64,000 nt of DNA from Acanthochlamys bracteata (taxonomy: Eukaryota > Streptophyta > Magnoliopsida > Pandanales > Velloziaceae), in NCBI GenBank assembly GCA_019914995.1, contig CM034136.1, positions 3,983,270 to 4,047,269 of the forward strand, in the 5' to 3' direction. Numbering within the stretch: position 1 is the first letter of the stretch; every line of letters begins with the position of its first letter. Shown piece after piece: positions 34,840 through 46,246 of this stretch. A model generated the notes under the pieces. That model ran no database searches and was not told where the DNA came from. It saw only the letters and a list, made by a program, of their open reading frames with translations. A program made the position numbers and the translations under genes.

Positions 34840-36841
34840 TATTGAAACTCCAATATTAATTTTGATGATAACAATAACTAAGAATTATAGTTTATAGATT
34901 AGGGTGAACTAATAATTGGAATCAAGTTCTGCAGATATTTATTAAACAGGTTTATTCTACATCCAGCAAACAACAAGTCAGATGCTCAGCTATTGATTGT
35001 ATAAGATTTCTTTTATAGCATATAGAACCGAGGATCTCTCATCCACCAAACAGCCAGCTATCTAATTACTGCTACATAGATAAAACAGAGCATCTCGAAT
35101 AGAGAAGAGCAGAAAATAGAGTATCCCCAACAGAGATGAACAGAAAATAGAGGACTCAATAGCCGGCTATTTCGCTGCTGCTCGCTGGACAGAGAAGAAT
35201 CCAAAAATCGTGATAATCATTCACTCTTCAGAAGTAATTTCAAATATGATGCCGATTCTATTTGAACTTCAACTTTTCATCAGAGACAGACCAACATGCA
35301 CACTATAAGATTGACCAAATAATACATCAAATGATGATCAATATAAATTTGAAAAAATTCTGGAATGATAGATGAAAATTCAATAAATATAGAGCAGAAT
35401 CAGACATTAATGGAACAATTTTTCAGATGTAATTTAATCAAGAATTCGTCATCCATTTGAAGCAAAATCTTGAAGGCTTATTGAGGAACATATCAGCTAC
35501 AAGTTCATATTAAGAATCATGAAAAATCACAACAAGAGAAAACAAAGAACATAGTGCAAAGTATCATCAAAATCATGTCTTGCTGATAATGCATAAATGC
35601 TTCAACATGCAGATTCGATTTTTCTCCAGAAGAAATCACGAATTTAATTACAAGGTGATATCATTCAACAAATCTACTATCTTCTTACTATCACAGAACT
35701 GAGCTATATTGAGCCACCACATTATTAGTTCAAGTATAGAGATTGATAGATGGCAATGAAAACCCACTGAACACAGTAGGAAGCAACAAAACAGAGACTG
35801 CAGAGTCACGCTATTGGAGTCCACCTCACTTGAAGCAGTCAATCTAGCAAAAAATAGCAAATCAAGAGAAGCCAACTCAGCTAGAGAAATTTGAAAAATA
35901 CAATTCATCTGAAACAATTCAAACTGTAGGCGGGAGTTTTTGAATTACTTTCTTCGGTGCATTTAATGCTGATGAAAGACTTGCACCAGTTTAGCCAAAA
36001 GAAATCTTGAGGCAGTTGATTGACCACTGAATACAATCTTCATCTCTATCTTGGAAATCTGTCACTGCACACCAACGAAAATATTTTTCTAACGGAAAGA
36101 ACCACCTACCTGGAAGAACAGAAAATTTTATAAGAAGAGAAGATGAAGAACAGAGTGAGATGGAGGAGATAACGAGCAAAATATTTAAAAACAAACTTGC
36201 ACTACATTGACTCAATTTTTCAAGTAAAAAAACTCCTCTTGCTGCCAATCACTTACAGAGCATCATCTTCAACAGCAACAAATTTGATCATCTCAACAGA
36301 AAATCTTAAATTCATTTATTTACTTTGAGATTGATCATGTGCCTAACCTTGATATTTAAAATTTTTTTTTTGTAAACTTGTGACGAAAGTGCTTGGTGCA
36401 CTTAGTAAAGAAGCTTGGTTGGAGCTTAGTGAAAGTTCTTAAACTTTATAATAGAGCTAGTACATCAGCCAGAGGGACAGTGGTGTCGAATAGGCTGTGA
36501 AGGGCTGTCTTGGTGAAGAAACTCTTTAAGAGTAAGTGTGCTTGGCGAAGCACTTTGCTCTTGGTATATGTGTAGCTTATTAAAAGTTTAGTGAAGTTTT
36601 AGCTCTTGTGATAGAGCACCCGTGGATGTAGGCAAAGAGGTTTGCCGAACCACGTAAAATATTCTGAGTACTCTCTTCTTTACCTAAATCGCTATATCTC
36701 TAACTTTCTCCATCTCACAGTTATAAGACTACTAACAATTTGTACAGACTTCTTGTCATCAGTAGGATCATTAAGCTTTACGAAAATTATCAACTCAATT
36801 CACCCCTCCACTCTTGAGTTAATCTTGCAGTAAATTCAACA
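34840..36841 (+). mobile_element. Solo LTR 2, same Copia family, TSD CCTTC
   Basis: 2002-bp stand-alone LTR in the same orientation as solo LTR 1. It starts TATTGAAACTCCAATATTAA and ends ...GTAAATTCAACA. The perfect 5-bp duplication CCTTC flanks it (34835-34839 and 36842-36846). The different duplication shows that it inserted independently of solo LTR 1. Near 36631-36646 the perfect hairpin GGCAAA-gagg-TTTGCC sits in the conserved 'gtaggcaaa...ccgaaccacgtaaa' segment. No internal element sequence adjoins. Confidence 0.88.
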
Positions 36842-36846
36842 CCTTC

Positions 36847-37792
36847 GTATGGCAAGGCAGTACTACCGGAACATTTTGGAAGTATTTTTAAAATAAAAAT
36901 ATTTTTATTTTAAAAAAAATAATTAAAATATATAATTAAAAAAATTTATTATATAAAATTTTATTATATTTTTTAAATTTTTAAATAAATTTTTTAAATA
37001 TTTATAAACTATATATTAAAAAATATAAAATAAATATTAAAAAGTTACTTTTTTTATAAGCTTAACCAAACGCATCCGACAACTAGCAAAGGTATCACAC
37101 GATGCTAAGGTTTCTCCCAAATGCTCACTGTAGTGAAGGTTTGCTCTTATCTTTTTTGTGGTCATATCTTTTTTAGCTAGGAAATGTTCGTACTTCAAAC
37201 ATTTGCTGTCACAATTTCCAGTTCTTATTTTCGTTGCATGCCATTTGTTACACTATTTTCAATCTTTACTTTCATTGTTTTTATTGATGTTTTTAGAATG
37301 TTAGTAGTTCACAATAAACTTCATAGAGTTGCTTTAGGAATCGTTAAGGCCGTGTTCAAACGCCCGTAATTTTAATATTTTTTATCAAATTTTAAGTTTT
37401 AAATAGTTTATATATTTTAATTATACAAAAAATTTAAATTTTTATTTTTATATATAGAACTTCAGTCCATTTTTTTTATTTATATATTTTTTATTATAAT
37501 TATATTTTTTAGTTTTTAACATATTTTTAAAAACTATTTGAAAATAAATATTAAATTCTATTTCCACTTTATTTTTTAAAAAAAATTTAATTTTTACTTT
37601 TTATTATTACGAAATTCAGGACGCTAGAAACACGCCGTAAGAGAAAATAACACCATATCCATAAAATCAAAACGTTACGTTTAGAGACCGAAAGAGGGAG
37701 TCTCAGCTAGCTGAAGAACACATTATATCAATACAGCTCCTAGCTTCTAATAATTATTTCTTCACAGAAGTAATACACTTAATTTGAAGGAT
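36847..37792. other. Intergenic, AT-rich element plus MITE copy C
   Basis: 36860-37085 is an AT-rich MITE-like block. Its right border, reverse-complemented, reads 'gatgcgtttggttaagctt', a motif common at MITE ends. 37347-37637 is the Tourist-like MITE copy C. 37640-37792 is the 3' UTR of the PMEI gene. The open frame at 37184-37369 is not convincing. Confidence 0.5.
37347..37637 (-). mobile_element. Tourist-like MITE copy C, TSD TAA
   Basis: 291 bp, flanked by TAA (37344-37346 and 37638-37640). The left end is GGCCGTGTTCAAACGCCCG. The right end reverse-complemented is CGGCGTGTTTCTAGCGTCC. The interior is AT-rich and runs opposite in order to copy B: the aaaaactatttgaaaat segment precedes the tttttactttttattattacgaaattcag end. 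Confidence 0.72.
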
Positions 37793-38618
37793 TCAGTTAT
37801 TGTTTGCTGGGTAGGGATCGATGAGTTCATACACATCGAGCATGTTCTCCCAGACCTTGGACAGATTGTCATCCAACTTGGTGAACGGCGACGGCTCTGG
37901 GTCGTCCATGAAGTTGTCAGCGCAGGTGCCGAAGTTTGCGCCGAAGGAGTCCACGTAGCTCTTGGCTCTGGCGTAGTCGTTGGCCGCCAGTGCCTTCTTG
38001 ATTTCTTCGATGTCGTCCAATGCAGACTGGTAATTCTCCTGGCATGTCTGTATTCACCAGATCGATCGACCGAAAATCGACAGTAGTTAGTGCTAACGTT
38101 CATTAATGCATCAATCAAATAGCTAGATTGTTACCAATTTGTATAGATCGCATTACCTCATAGATAGAGTTCATGAGCTTGGGAAGGTTGCGCTGAGAAA
38201 GAAACTTGGACGCAGAGTCCCTGGCGGACTTGGCCGACTCAGCAGCGGCATCCATTCCAGCCAACAGCACAGCTTTGGCATTGACATCTCCAGACAATTC
38301 GGTCCGATGCTGCATGGAAGCGGAAATGCAGAAAGTTGGATCCCTAGTCTTTCCACAGACAGACTTCAAGGCTCCATCCAATCCGGTAACCGGATGATCT
38401 GCCACAGAAAGCTGTGCAGAGAACAACCCTTGTGGACTAACGGATTTCGGTTTCTCGGTAGCTACAGAAGTCATGCTGTTGTCATAATTTTTGCTCTTGT
38501 CATCAACGTGGTTGAGAGTGCGGCCAACGCCGTTGCGTGGGACACATTTGGCGGCGGTAGGACTGAGGGCGAAGAGAGCAGAGAGGGCGAGGAAGAGAAT
38601 GAAATTTTCTGGCCTCAT
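37793..38618 (-). CDS. Secreted invertase/pectin methylesterase inhibitor (PMEI) domain protein
   Basis: Two exons, 38157-38618 and 37793-38047, GT-AG and in frame, 238 aa. The start MRPENFILFLALSALFALSP gives a clean signal peptide with likely cleavage after about residue 23-24 (TAAKC). An ATG eight codons upstream in frame is possible but weakens the signal. A Ser/Lys-rich linker of about 60 residues precedes the PMEI helical bundle. That starts at LKSVCGKTRDPTFC, the first conserved Cys pair. The second Cys pair is in YETCQENYQSALDDI and NFGTCADNF. The protein acts in the cell wall or vacuole, where this family inhibits pectin methylesterase or invertase; the target cannot be told from sequence. 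An intron inside the PMEI domain is less usual, as many family members are intronless. Confidence 0.88.
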
Positions 38619-39262
38619 GGTTGCTTTGTTGTATCCAAGCAAAGAGGCCAGAGGGGAATGAATCAGTGCAAGAGAATGGAAAGGGTTTTAAAAACAAAGG
38701 GAAGATTGTTAAAAATAAAAGCTCCTATTACCTAAAAACTTGCATGACCTCTTGTTGGTTTTCTTGGACCCTTTTCTTCCTCCCCTATGTAATCGCTTAG
38801 ACCATAAAAAAACTTTGGGAGTAACTTTTTATGGATGAGCAGCCACCATCGTCCATTCATTTGATCTCAATTCTCTGATGATAAATAATCACGATAATGA
38901 GAATAACCTCAGTACATTTTTAGTATCACTTAAAATACGTATACAGGCAAAAACCGTCACATCTTATTGGACTACCAACGCGCAAGCACGCGGCTCGTTC
39001 AGTAGAGATGCAAGCTAGAAGTTATACTGCATGTTTTTTTCTTTTTTCTTATTTACAGTACGACAAAAAATTTCATGAAATAATAATAACAATATTTTAT
39101 GATGTAAATTTTTTTATAGTTTTAATAATTTTAAAAAAATTTTATGAAATATTATAAAAAATTTATTTAAAAATATGAAATACAAATAAAAATAAGTTTA
39201 AAAATATTTTCAAATCTTACGTATGAGGGAAAGCAGCAGTCCGAAAGTTAAGTATGAACGTC
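38619..39262. other. PMEI promoter and AT-rich stretch
   Basis: The first 150 bases are the PMEI 5' UTR/promoter. About 39040-39225 is an AT-rich MITE-like block ('aaaatttcatgaaataataataacaatattttatgatgtaaa' type) similar to the block near 59.8 kb. No gene was seen. Confidence 0.45.
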
Positions 39263-39267
39263 CTTCA

Positions 39268-39484
39268 TGTAAAAAATTGTATTCAATAATTTGTTTTTCT
39301 TTATTGATATGAGCACATATATATACATTCAAAGTTTTCAAAAGTTAAATATTCATAAAATCTAATCTTTCTAAAATCAATCCAAATCAAATATTTCTAG
39401 AATAAAATAAAATCTAATCTTTCTAAATAAAATCATTCTAAATTAAGCACTCCAAATATGTGAAGGAATCAAATATCCTTATCA
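39268..39484 (-). repeat. 3' LTR of the Copia element
   Basis: 217 bp, AT-rich, the direct repeat of 43737-43952. Contains 'attgatatgagcacatatata' and 'taagcactccaaatat' blocks identical to the partner. Confidence 0.9.
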
Positions 39485-42400
39485 TGCCCCCTCAAAATGA
39501 AGCTCCTATCAGAGATTCCAATCTTGGACCGAAGAAGAAAGAAGCGCATCCGAAGAAGTGGTTTGGTGAGTGCGTCAGGCAGTTGATCTTGTGATGAAAT
39601 ATGAGTAACGCGCAAAGCATCACTTTAAACTTTGTCCCTAATGAAGTGAAAGTCAATGACAACATGTTTCATCCTAGAATGAAAAACTGGATTGGAGCAC
39701 AAATGTGTAGCACCAATATTATCACAATATATGACAGGAATAGTTGGAAGTTGAACACCAAGCTCAGATAGAAGAGAGCAAATTCAACTGAGTTCCGCAG
39801 CAGTAAAGGCAACAGAACGATATTTAGCTTTCGTAGAGGAACGAGCAACAGTTCGTTGTTTTTTTGAACTACAGGAGATTGGATTGCGGCCTAAGTACAC
39901 CACATAGGCACTAGTGGAGGTAGAGTCATTTTTGTTATCTGCCCAGTCAGCATCCGAAAATGCATACAAAGATAAGGTAAATCACGATATAAGAGTAATC
40001 CGTGATTCAGTGTACCAGATAGAAAGCGAATGAGGCGTTTGACGGCTGTCCAATGCTCAGTTGTTGGCCGATGCATGAATTGAGAGAGTTTGTTCACTGC
40101 AAATGCAATATCCGATCGTGTGAGAGACAGATATTGAAGACTCCCAACTACCGTCCGAAATTCTGTTGGATCAGACAAAGCTGTGCCGGCATGAAATGTC
40201 AATGTTGAACTGGTGGATAAGAAAGTCATGACGAGATTGGCATCGACCATTTTGGTTCGAACAAGAAGATCGGTAATGTACCGTCGTTGAGAGAGAAAAA
40301 AGTCATGATTGTGTGGAATAACCTCAACACCAAGGAAGAATGACAATGGTCCAAGATTTTTTAATGAGAATCGTTGGGCTAGAAACTCCACAAATCGTAT
40401 TACTAAATTCTGACTGTCTCCTGTAATGATAAGATCATCAACATAGATAAGTAAGTAAATGAGATACCCACCTGTGTTAGAAATAAAGAGTGAGGTGTCC
40501 ACATGAGAGTTGATGAAGCCAGAGTCAAGTAAAAATATTTTGAGCTCGTGATACCAAGCTCGTGGTGCTTGTTTGAGACCATAAATAGCTTTACAAAGTT
40601 TGTAAAAATGAGTGGGAAAATCTTGATCAATAAATCCGGGTGGTTGAGCCATGTAGACGTCTTCATATAGGTGTCCTTGAAGAAATGCATTATTAACATT
40701 AAACTGGCGAAGTGATCACCCCTTACTGATGGCAAGACTTAGAAAAAAAACGAACAGTTGTTGGTTTGATAACTGGACTAAATGTGCCATTATAGTCCAC
40801 TCCGAGCCGTTGATAAAATTCCTTAGCAACCAGACGTGCTTTGTACCTATCAATAGAGCCATCAGATAGTCGTTTAGTGCAAAAAATTCACTTACATCCC
40901 ACAATATTTTGTGAGAATTAGATGGAACAAGTTTCCAAGTGCCGTTTCGAACAAGAGCATCAAACTCTTCGGACATGGCCCGACGCCATTTAGGATCTTT
41001 GAGGCTTGGGTCGTATTTGTTGGTTCTAAGTCATCAGAGGCGGATAGTTGAGCTGTCAAGTTGAGTTTTTGAATGGGCTTGTGGATGTTGTTCTTAGACC
41101 TAGTTTGCATGGGATAGTTGTTGTTGGTTGAAGTATAGGGTTCACAGAAAGACTCAGTATGATTGGTAGAAGGAGGCACAAGTGATGTAGATGGTAAATT
41201 TAGATTATTGGAGGGATCTTTGTGCGGGATGGTGATACGTTAGATGGTGTTATGAGTGGCACCGAGGAGAGGATAGAAATTAGAATGGTGAAAATAGGAG
41301 GAGAGTAGGGAACCCATGTATCAACAGTGGTGGATTCAGGTCGGGAAAGATTACATTGAAGAGAGAAAAAAGGAAAACAGATTCAACAAATTCAACGTTT
41401 TTTAGACCAGATTTTGGAGGTAGAGTTGTCAAGACATAAATATACACTTTGTGTAAGAGAGTAGCCGAAAAAAATACATGGTTTAGATCGATGGGCAAGT
41501 TTGTGAGGTGAATAAGGACGAAGCTAAGGATAGCATAAACAACCAAATACTCGAAGTTTGGAATAGTTAGATGGATGGCAAAATATTTTTTCAAATGGAG
41601 AAGTGAATTGAAGTGTTGGAGTATGTAGATGATTAATGAGATAAATGGCGATAGCGAAAGCATGAGACCAATATGTGAGTGAGAGAGATGCATGAGAAAG
41701 AAGAGAGAGACCATTTTCAACAATGTGATGGTGTCGTCATTCAGAGTATCCATTATGTTCTGGAATATGTGGGGGAGTCATGAGGTGAGAAATACCATTT
41801 GAAGAGAGAAAATTTTCAAAACTTTGATATTCTCCACCATTGTCGGTATAAAGAGTAATAATTTTATGGAAAAAATAATTTTCTACAAGAGCTTTGAAGC
41901 GAATAAAGATGTTATGCATATTAGATTTTGTTTTGAGTAGGTAGAACCATATATATTTGGTGAAGTGATCGACGAAAATAACATAATATTTGAAACCATC
42001 GTGAGATATAATAGGTGAAGTCCAAACATCAGAAAAAATAATTTCAAGAGGTTTAGAAGAAATAAGAGTGGATTTGGAAAATGATATTTTGTGACTTTTA
42101 TTGCAATGACAATCGTTACAAGAAATTATTGTGGATACAGGAGTAGATAGTTGTAACTGACCATTAGATATGATATGTTTGAAGATTTGAAAAGATGGAT
42201 GCCCTAGTCTATGATGCCATTCGGCTGAAGAGGTTTTGACTCTAAATAGAGCAAGTAATGGTGAAGATTGAATTGGTATGATTGGCCACTCATAAATGCC
42301 ATCTTTAGTTCGCCCTTGAAGAAGTTGTGCCCCCGTACGAAGATCCTTCACAAGAAAAGAATGTAGTAAGAATTCAACGAAAATATTATTGGTGAGACAA

Positions 42401-43736
42401 AATTGAGAAATAGAGATTAAATTTTTTTTCATGCTTGGCACACAAAGAACATTATTGAGTGTAAAATTATGAGTAGAGAAAGATAAAAAAGTGAAACCAG
42501 TGTGGGTGATTAGTAAACCCGTGCCATCTCCAATCATAATGTCGTCGGAACTATTGTAGGGAGAGTGAAGTGAGAGATTATTGAGATCGCTGGTAACGTG
42601 ATGGGAGGCACAACTGTCAAATAGCCAAGAAGGAGTTTCTGCACCGGTATTAGCTACAAAGTTAGCTCGTGGATGCCATGAGGTAAGATTTGTTCCGAAT
42701 CCGCGGTTGAATGGCACTTGGTTAGTTGGCACTTGATTGATCGGTACTCGACGAAAGGATGGGCACCGCTTAGCTGAGTGTTCTTGAGTGCCACATATTT
42801 GACAACGACCAAGATATGGTGTTGGTGAAGGGCGATCACCATTAGATGTTGGTATGGAGAAACCGGTGTTGGAAAACATAGTGGAACGAGAAGACCCTGT
42901 GTGATCAGAGTTGAAAGATGGACGAAGTCTTGAATTTCTATGTGCTGGATTAGCAGTCGCTGGTGTTGGTTGAGCCTTTGATATTACATTGCGATGAGTG
43001 GCTTCAAGAGTGAGGAGTTTTTCATGTAGTTCCTCAAGTGAGATTGGGGTCTCGCGAGCTTGGAGAGAAACAATAAAATCATGAAATTCATCGCCAAAAT
43101 TATCTAAAATTTTTTCAAGTAGGTCTTCGATATCCATAAGGGTACCAAATAGTGCAAGTTCATCGGCATACCCTTTAATTCTTCGTAAGTATTCAGTAAC
43201 ACTTTGAGAACCCTTTTGAGGATTTTTTAGATGATTTCGAATTTATAGACGGCGACCTCGTGTTGGCTTGACATAAGTATTGGCAAGAATATGGCAAGCA
43301 TCACTCGAGGTAGTGGCACCGGTAATGAATGGAATAATATTTAGAGAGATAGATCTAATGAATGCATTGAGGATCAACTGATCTTGACGTTTCTAGTGAG
43401 TATAAGTTGGATTGATAATTACTGAACTATCTGTAGTAATAGTAAATGGTGGACACGGTTTAGATCCATTAATAAAGCTAATGAGATCAAAACCAATAAA
43501 AAGAGTGTTGAATTGGAACTTACAGGAGAGATAGTTTGTATCATTGAGTTTTAATAGAGCTTGAGCGGCTACGTTGATGGCAATTAATTGTTGATTGGAA
43601 TCTTGAGTAATGATAGAAGAATTACTAGATGATGTAGAGATAGTGGCTATTAAGAGTATTTAAAACTACTGAGCTAGGAAAAAAAAAATTTTGAGAAGAG
43701 ATAGAGCTCGTTAAAGCAATAGTGGCTCTGGTATCA

Positions 43737-43952
43737 TGTAAAGAATTATACTCAAGGATTTGTTTTTTTTTATTGATATGAGCACATATATATACACTCA
43801 AAATTTCTAAAAATTAAATATTCATAAAATCTAATCTTTCTAAATCAATCCAAATCAAATATTTTTAAAATAAAATAAAATCTAATCCTTTTAAATAAAA
43901 TTTTTCTAAATTAAGCACTCCAAATATAAGAAGGAATCAAACATTCTTATCA
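43737..43952 (-). repeat. 5' LTR of the Copia element
   Basis: 216 bp, the direct repeat of 39268-39484. Because the coding parts run on the minus strand, this right-hand copy is the 5' LTR. Confidence 0.9.
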
Positions 43953-43957
43953 CTTCG

Positions 43958-45404
43958 TACTCTAAGCTTTGGTAGTAGATGTTGCAACTACTAGCCTGCC
44001 TGTCTGGGGTCTTTACCACAGTTACTCGGCATGAAGCATTGTTCACAACGTCGTTGCTGACGCTGCGCGTATAGCCCTATACATGAAAAAGAACAAAGAT
44101 GAGAATCTCAATCCAACCATTTAGAAACAGCTATCACTAGGAACTAGTTAGGACCGAGGCATATATAAACTCATGACGACAGTGAAGGTGCCCTTGCCAT
44201 TGCTTTACGGGTATTTTTTAATTTTATATTTTTTAATAATATTTTATAAAATTTATTTAAAATTTTAAAAAATATATAAAAATTTATATTTTATTATTTT
44301 TATATTTTTGAGATAAAAAAAATTATTTCTTAAAAGAGAATAAAATTACTATCTATTTTAAAAAAATATTTTTTAAGTACTTTTAAATAATTCTTGCGAT
44401 TTTTGTATTTTTGGCATTTCCATCTTTGCATTCTACAAAAACAATACAGCAATCCAAACAGAGATTAAAATTTTGAACAAGAAAATTATAAAAACTCAAC
44501 AGCTCCACTATTGCACTTTTGTTTTACCATGGTATATCCCATATGTCTAGTGACTTAAAGAAGCAATACTAGCATTAGCATTGAGCTATACTTGATCAAT
44601 GAAGTAGGCATGTTGCTTGATCAACAAAATGAACTTAATCGAATAGTGGAAGCAAGTTACTTTACGGGGGGATTATTTGCTTAGGCTTCAGAATGGTTAT
44701 TGCCCTATCTTTTCAGAATGCAAGTAGTTTGAAACATGCCGCGCGCTGTTGAATGATGGTTAAGGGCATAATTTTAGCCTCTAATTTCGGTAGTTGATAA
44801 AATCTGCAATTTGTTGATAAACAATTTATGGTGTTTATGGATAAAAACATTCCTCTTACCATCGTTTTAATTTATTGCTCATGACATGTTTCCAACTATT
44901 TGCATTACTGAAAATAAATGCTTACAGAGCTCTGAGTTAAAGTGATTGCATTTTCATGAAACAAACTCCTGTTAAGTTGAACTTGTGGTGAACCTCCTTC
45001 AAATCGATCAAGCATCAATACCAACTCATAATTCTGGAATTTGGATTAAATAACCGAGACTCTGTATTCTGGCTATCTAATTGGCACACCGTTCTTTGCA
45101 GCTTACATTTATTCGCCAGCAGTCTGTCTCCCTAACTTTAAGTTGATATTATCATCCTTCTATAAAAGCCAAAGAACTCGTTTATTCTTTCACACACTAA
45201 TGTGGTTATGCGTTAGTTCTGCCAACAGCATCTACAGTGTACATCTGTAGCTGCTCTTCTGGCCAGTGACTATTGGAACGTAAAAGCCTGCGTGATGTAA
45301 TCTAAATTATTAGCTCTGAGAGAAGTAAATTATTCAGTTTATTCTTGAATTAGGTGTCAGTCAATACGACTTACGTGCTCATGTTCAGTGCCAATCTTGT
45401 TTAG
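43958..45404. other. Intergenic 1.4 kb, no gene recognised
   Basis: 44210-44400 is an AT-rich MITE-like block. The remainder has stops in all frames and no recognisable domain. It may include diverged upstream exons or introns of the ALDH22A1-like pseudogene, but none could be identified. Confidence 0.45.
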
Positions 45405-45428
45405 GGCGCACAACTGTCTGGCAGATAT

Positions 45429-45530
45429 CATTACAACAAATCGAGCCAGTACCGACGGAGGAAAACAGTCTGAAAAAGGCAAAAAACAGTCGGCAAACAC
45501 TGATCAGTAAAGGCTCGATTTGTAGTAGTG
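45429..45530. mobile_element. 102-bp CACTA-type mini-element, TSD TAT
   Basis: The left end CATTACAACAAATCGAGCC and the reverse-complemented right end CACTACTACAAATCGAGCC form a 19-bp inverted repeat with two mismatches. TAT lies on both sides (45426-45428 and 45531-45533). The interior holds ACCGAC and AGTCGG motifs like the 609-bp element at 1691-2299. It has no coding capacity and sits in the Tyr codon of the LSGRY motif of the ALDH pseudogene. Confidence 0.85.
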
Positions 45531-46246
45531 TATGGCATGGGTGCAATATGCATGCAAGAGCATGCCGAGAAGCTTCAGACTCTGGTAGATGATGCTTTAC
45601 AAAAGGGTGCTGAAATCGTAGCCAGACAAAGTTTTGGCAATTTCGGAGAGGATGCTGTGTGTTAGTTCTTTCCTCTGACTGTTTTGGTGAATGTCAATCA
45701 TGCCATCAAACTCATGCAAGAAGAGGTACTTATGGTTCTATTAAACTATAATGTATGCTTTCATTATATGAATGATATAAAATTTGGTAGGCATTTGAAC
45801 CCATATTACCAATTATGAAATTCAATTATGATGAAGACTTGCAAATGACTCAGAGTATGATCTCAGTTGTGCTGTGTTCTCTGGTAATCAGAAGTGTGCA
45901 ATAAAATAGCTTCTCAGTTGCATTGAGTTGTTGTGACTATTAAATGATTTTGCGTCAACTTAAAAGTGTCAGGTAATTATCTAACTGTTAGTGTTTATAC
46001 ATTAATAGTGGCATCTAAATCCTAATTGCATTAAAGAAACAGGTGTAAGTTTCGTCTAGTATCTACTTGCTGTTTGGCATTTTGGCCAAAACCTTTCTCA
46101 TGAATTCATTCAAGACTCCTTCCAAATGCTATAAGCAAACGCTTTCACAACTAAGCCTTCCCTCTTTTATGTTACTCAATATTTTGGATCAAGAAGCTCT
46201 TGAGTCCTTGATATTCAAGAATGTTATTCGATCCAGCTATTTGCTT

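Larger units (their letters stand above)
39268..43952 (-). mobile_element. Copia retrotransposon with both LTRs, broken
   Basis: Ty1/copia element of about 4.7 kb in minus orientation. The LTRs are 39268-39484 and 43737-43952 (217 and 216 bp). Both run TGTAAA...CTTATCA on the plus strand and are about 90% alike by eye, so the element is not recent. The flanking 5-mers CTTCA and CTTCG differ at one base. Next to the 5' LTR lies a tRNA-Met-like primer site (GATACCAGAGCC-type). A purine-rich tract (GAGGGGG) precedes the 3' LTR. Parts in Copia order are: gag with a CCHC knuckle (about 42750), protease, gag-pre-integrase (WHHRLGHPS), integrase (about 42160-41750), reverse transcriptase (about 40650-40150) and RNase H (about 39970-39780). 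It carries several breaks and is not autonomous. Confidence 0.92.

Noticed and set aside
32033-36841. One retrotransposon with two 2-kb LTRs and a 0.8-kb interior
   Set aside because: Each LTR copy has its own different perfect 5-bp duplication, and the spacer shows no primer site or polypurine tract at the LTR borders.
38139-38735. Plus-strand 198-aa frame
   Set aside because: Antisense to PMEI exon 1, which has a signal peptide, conserved cysteines and correct splicing; the plus frame has no domain.
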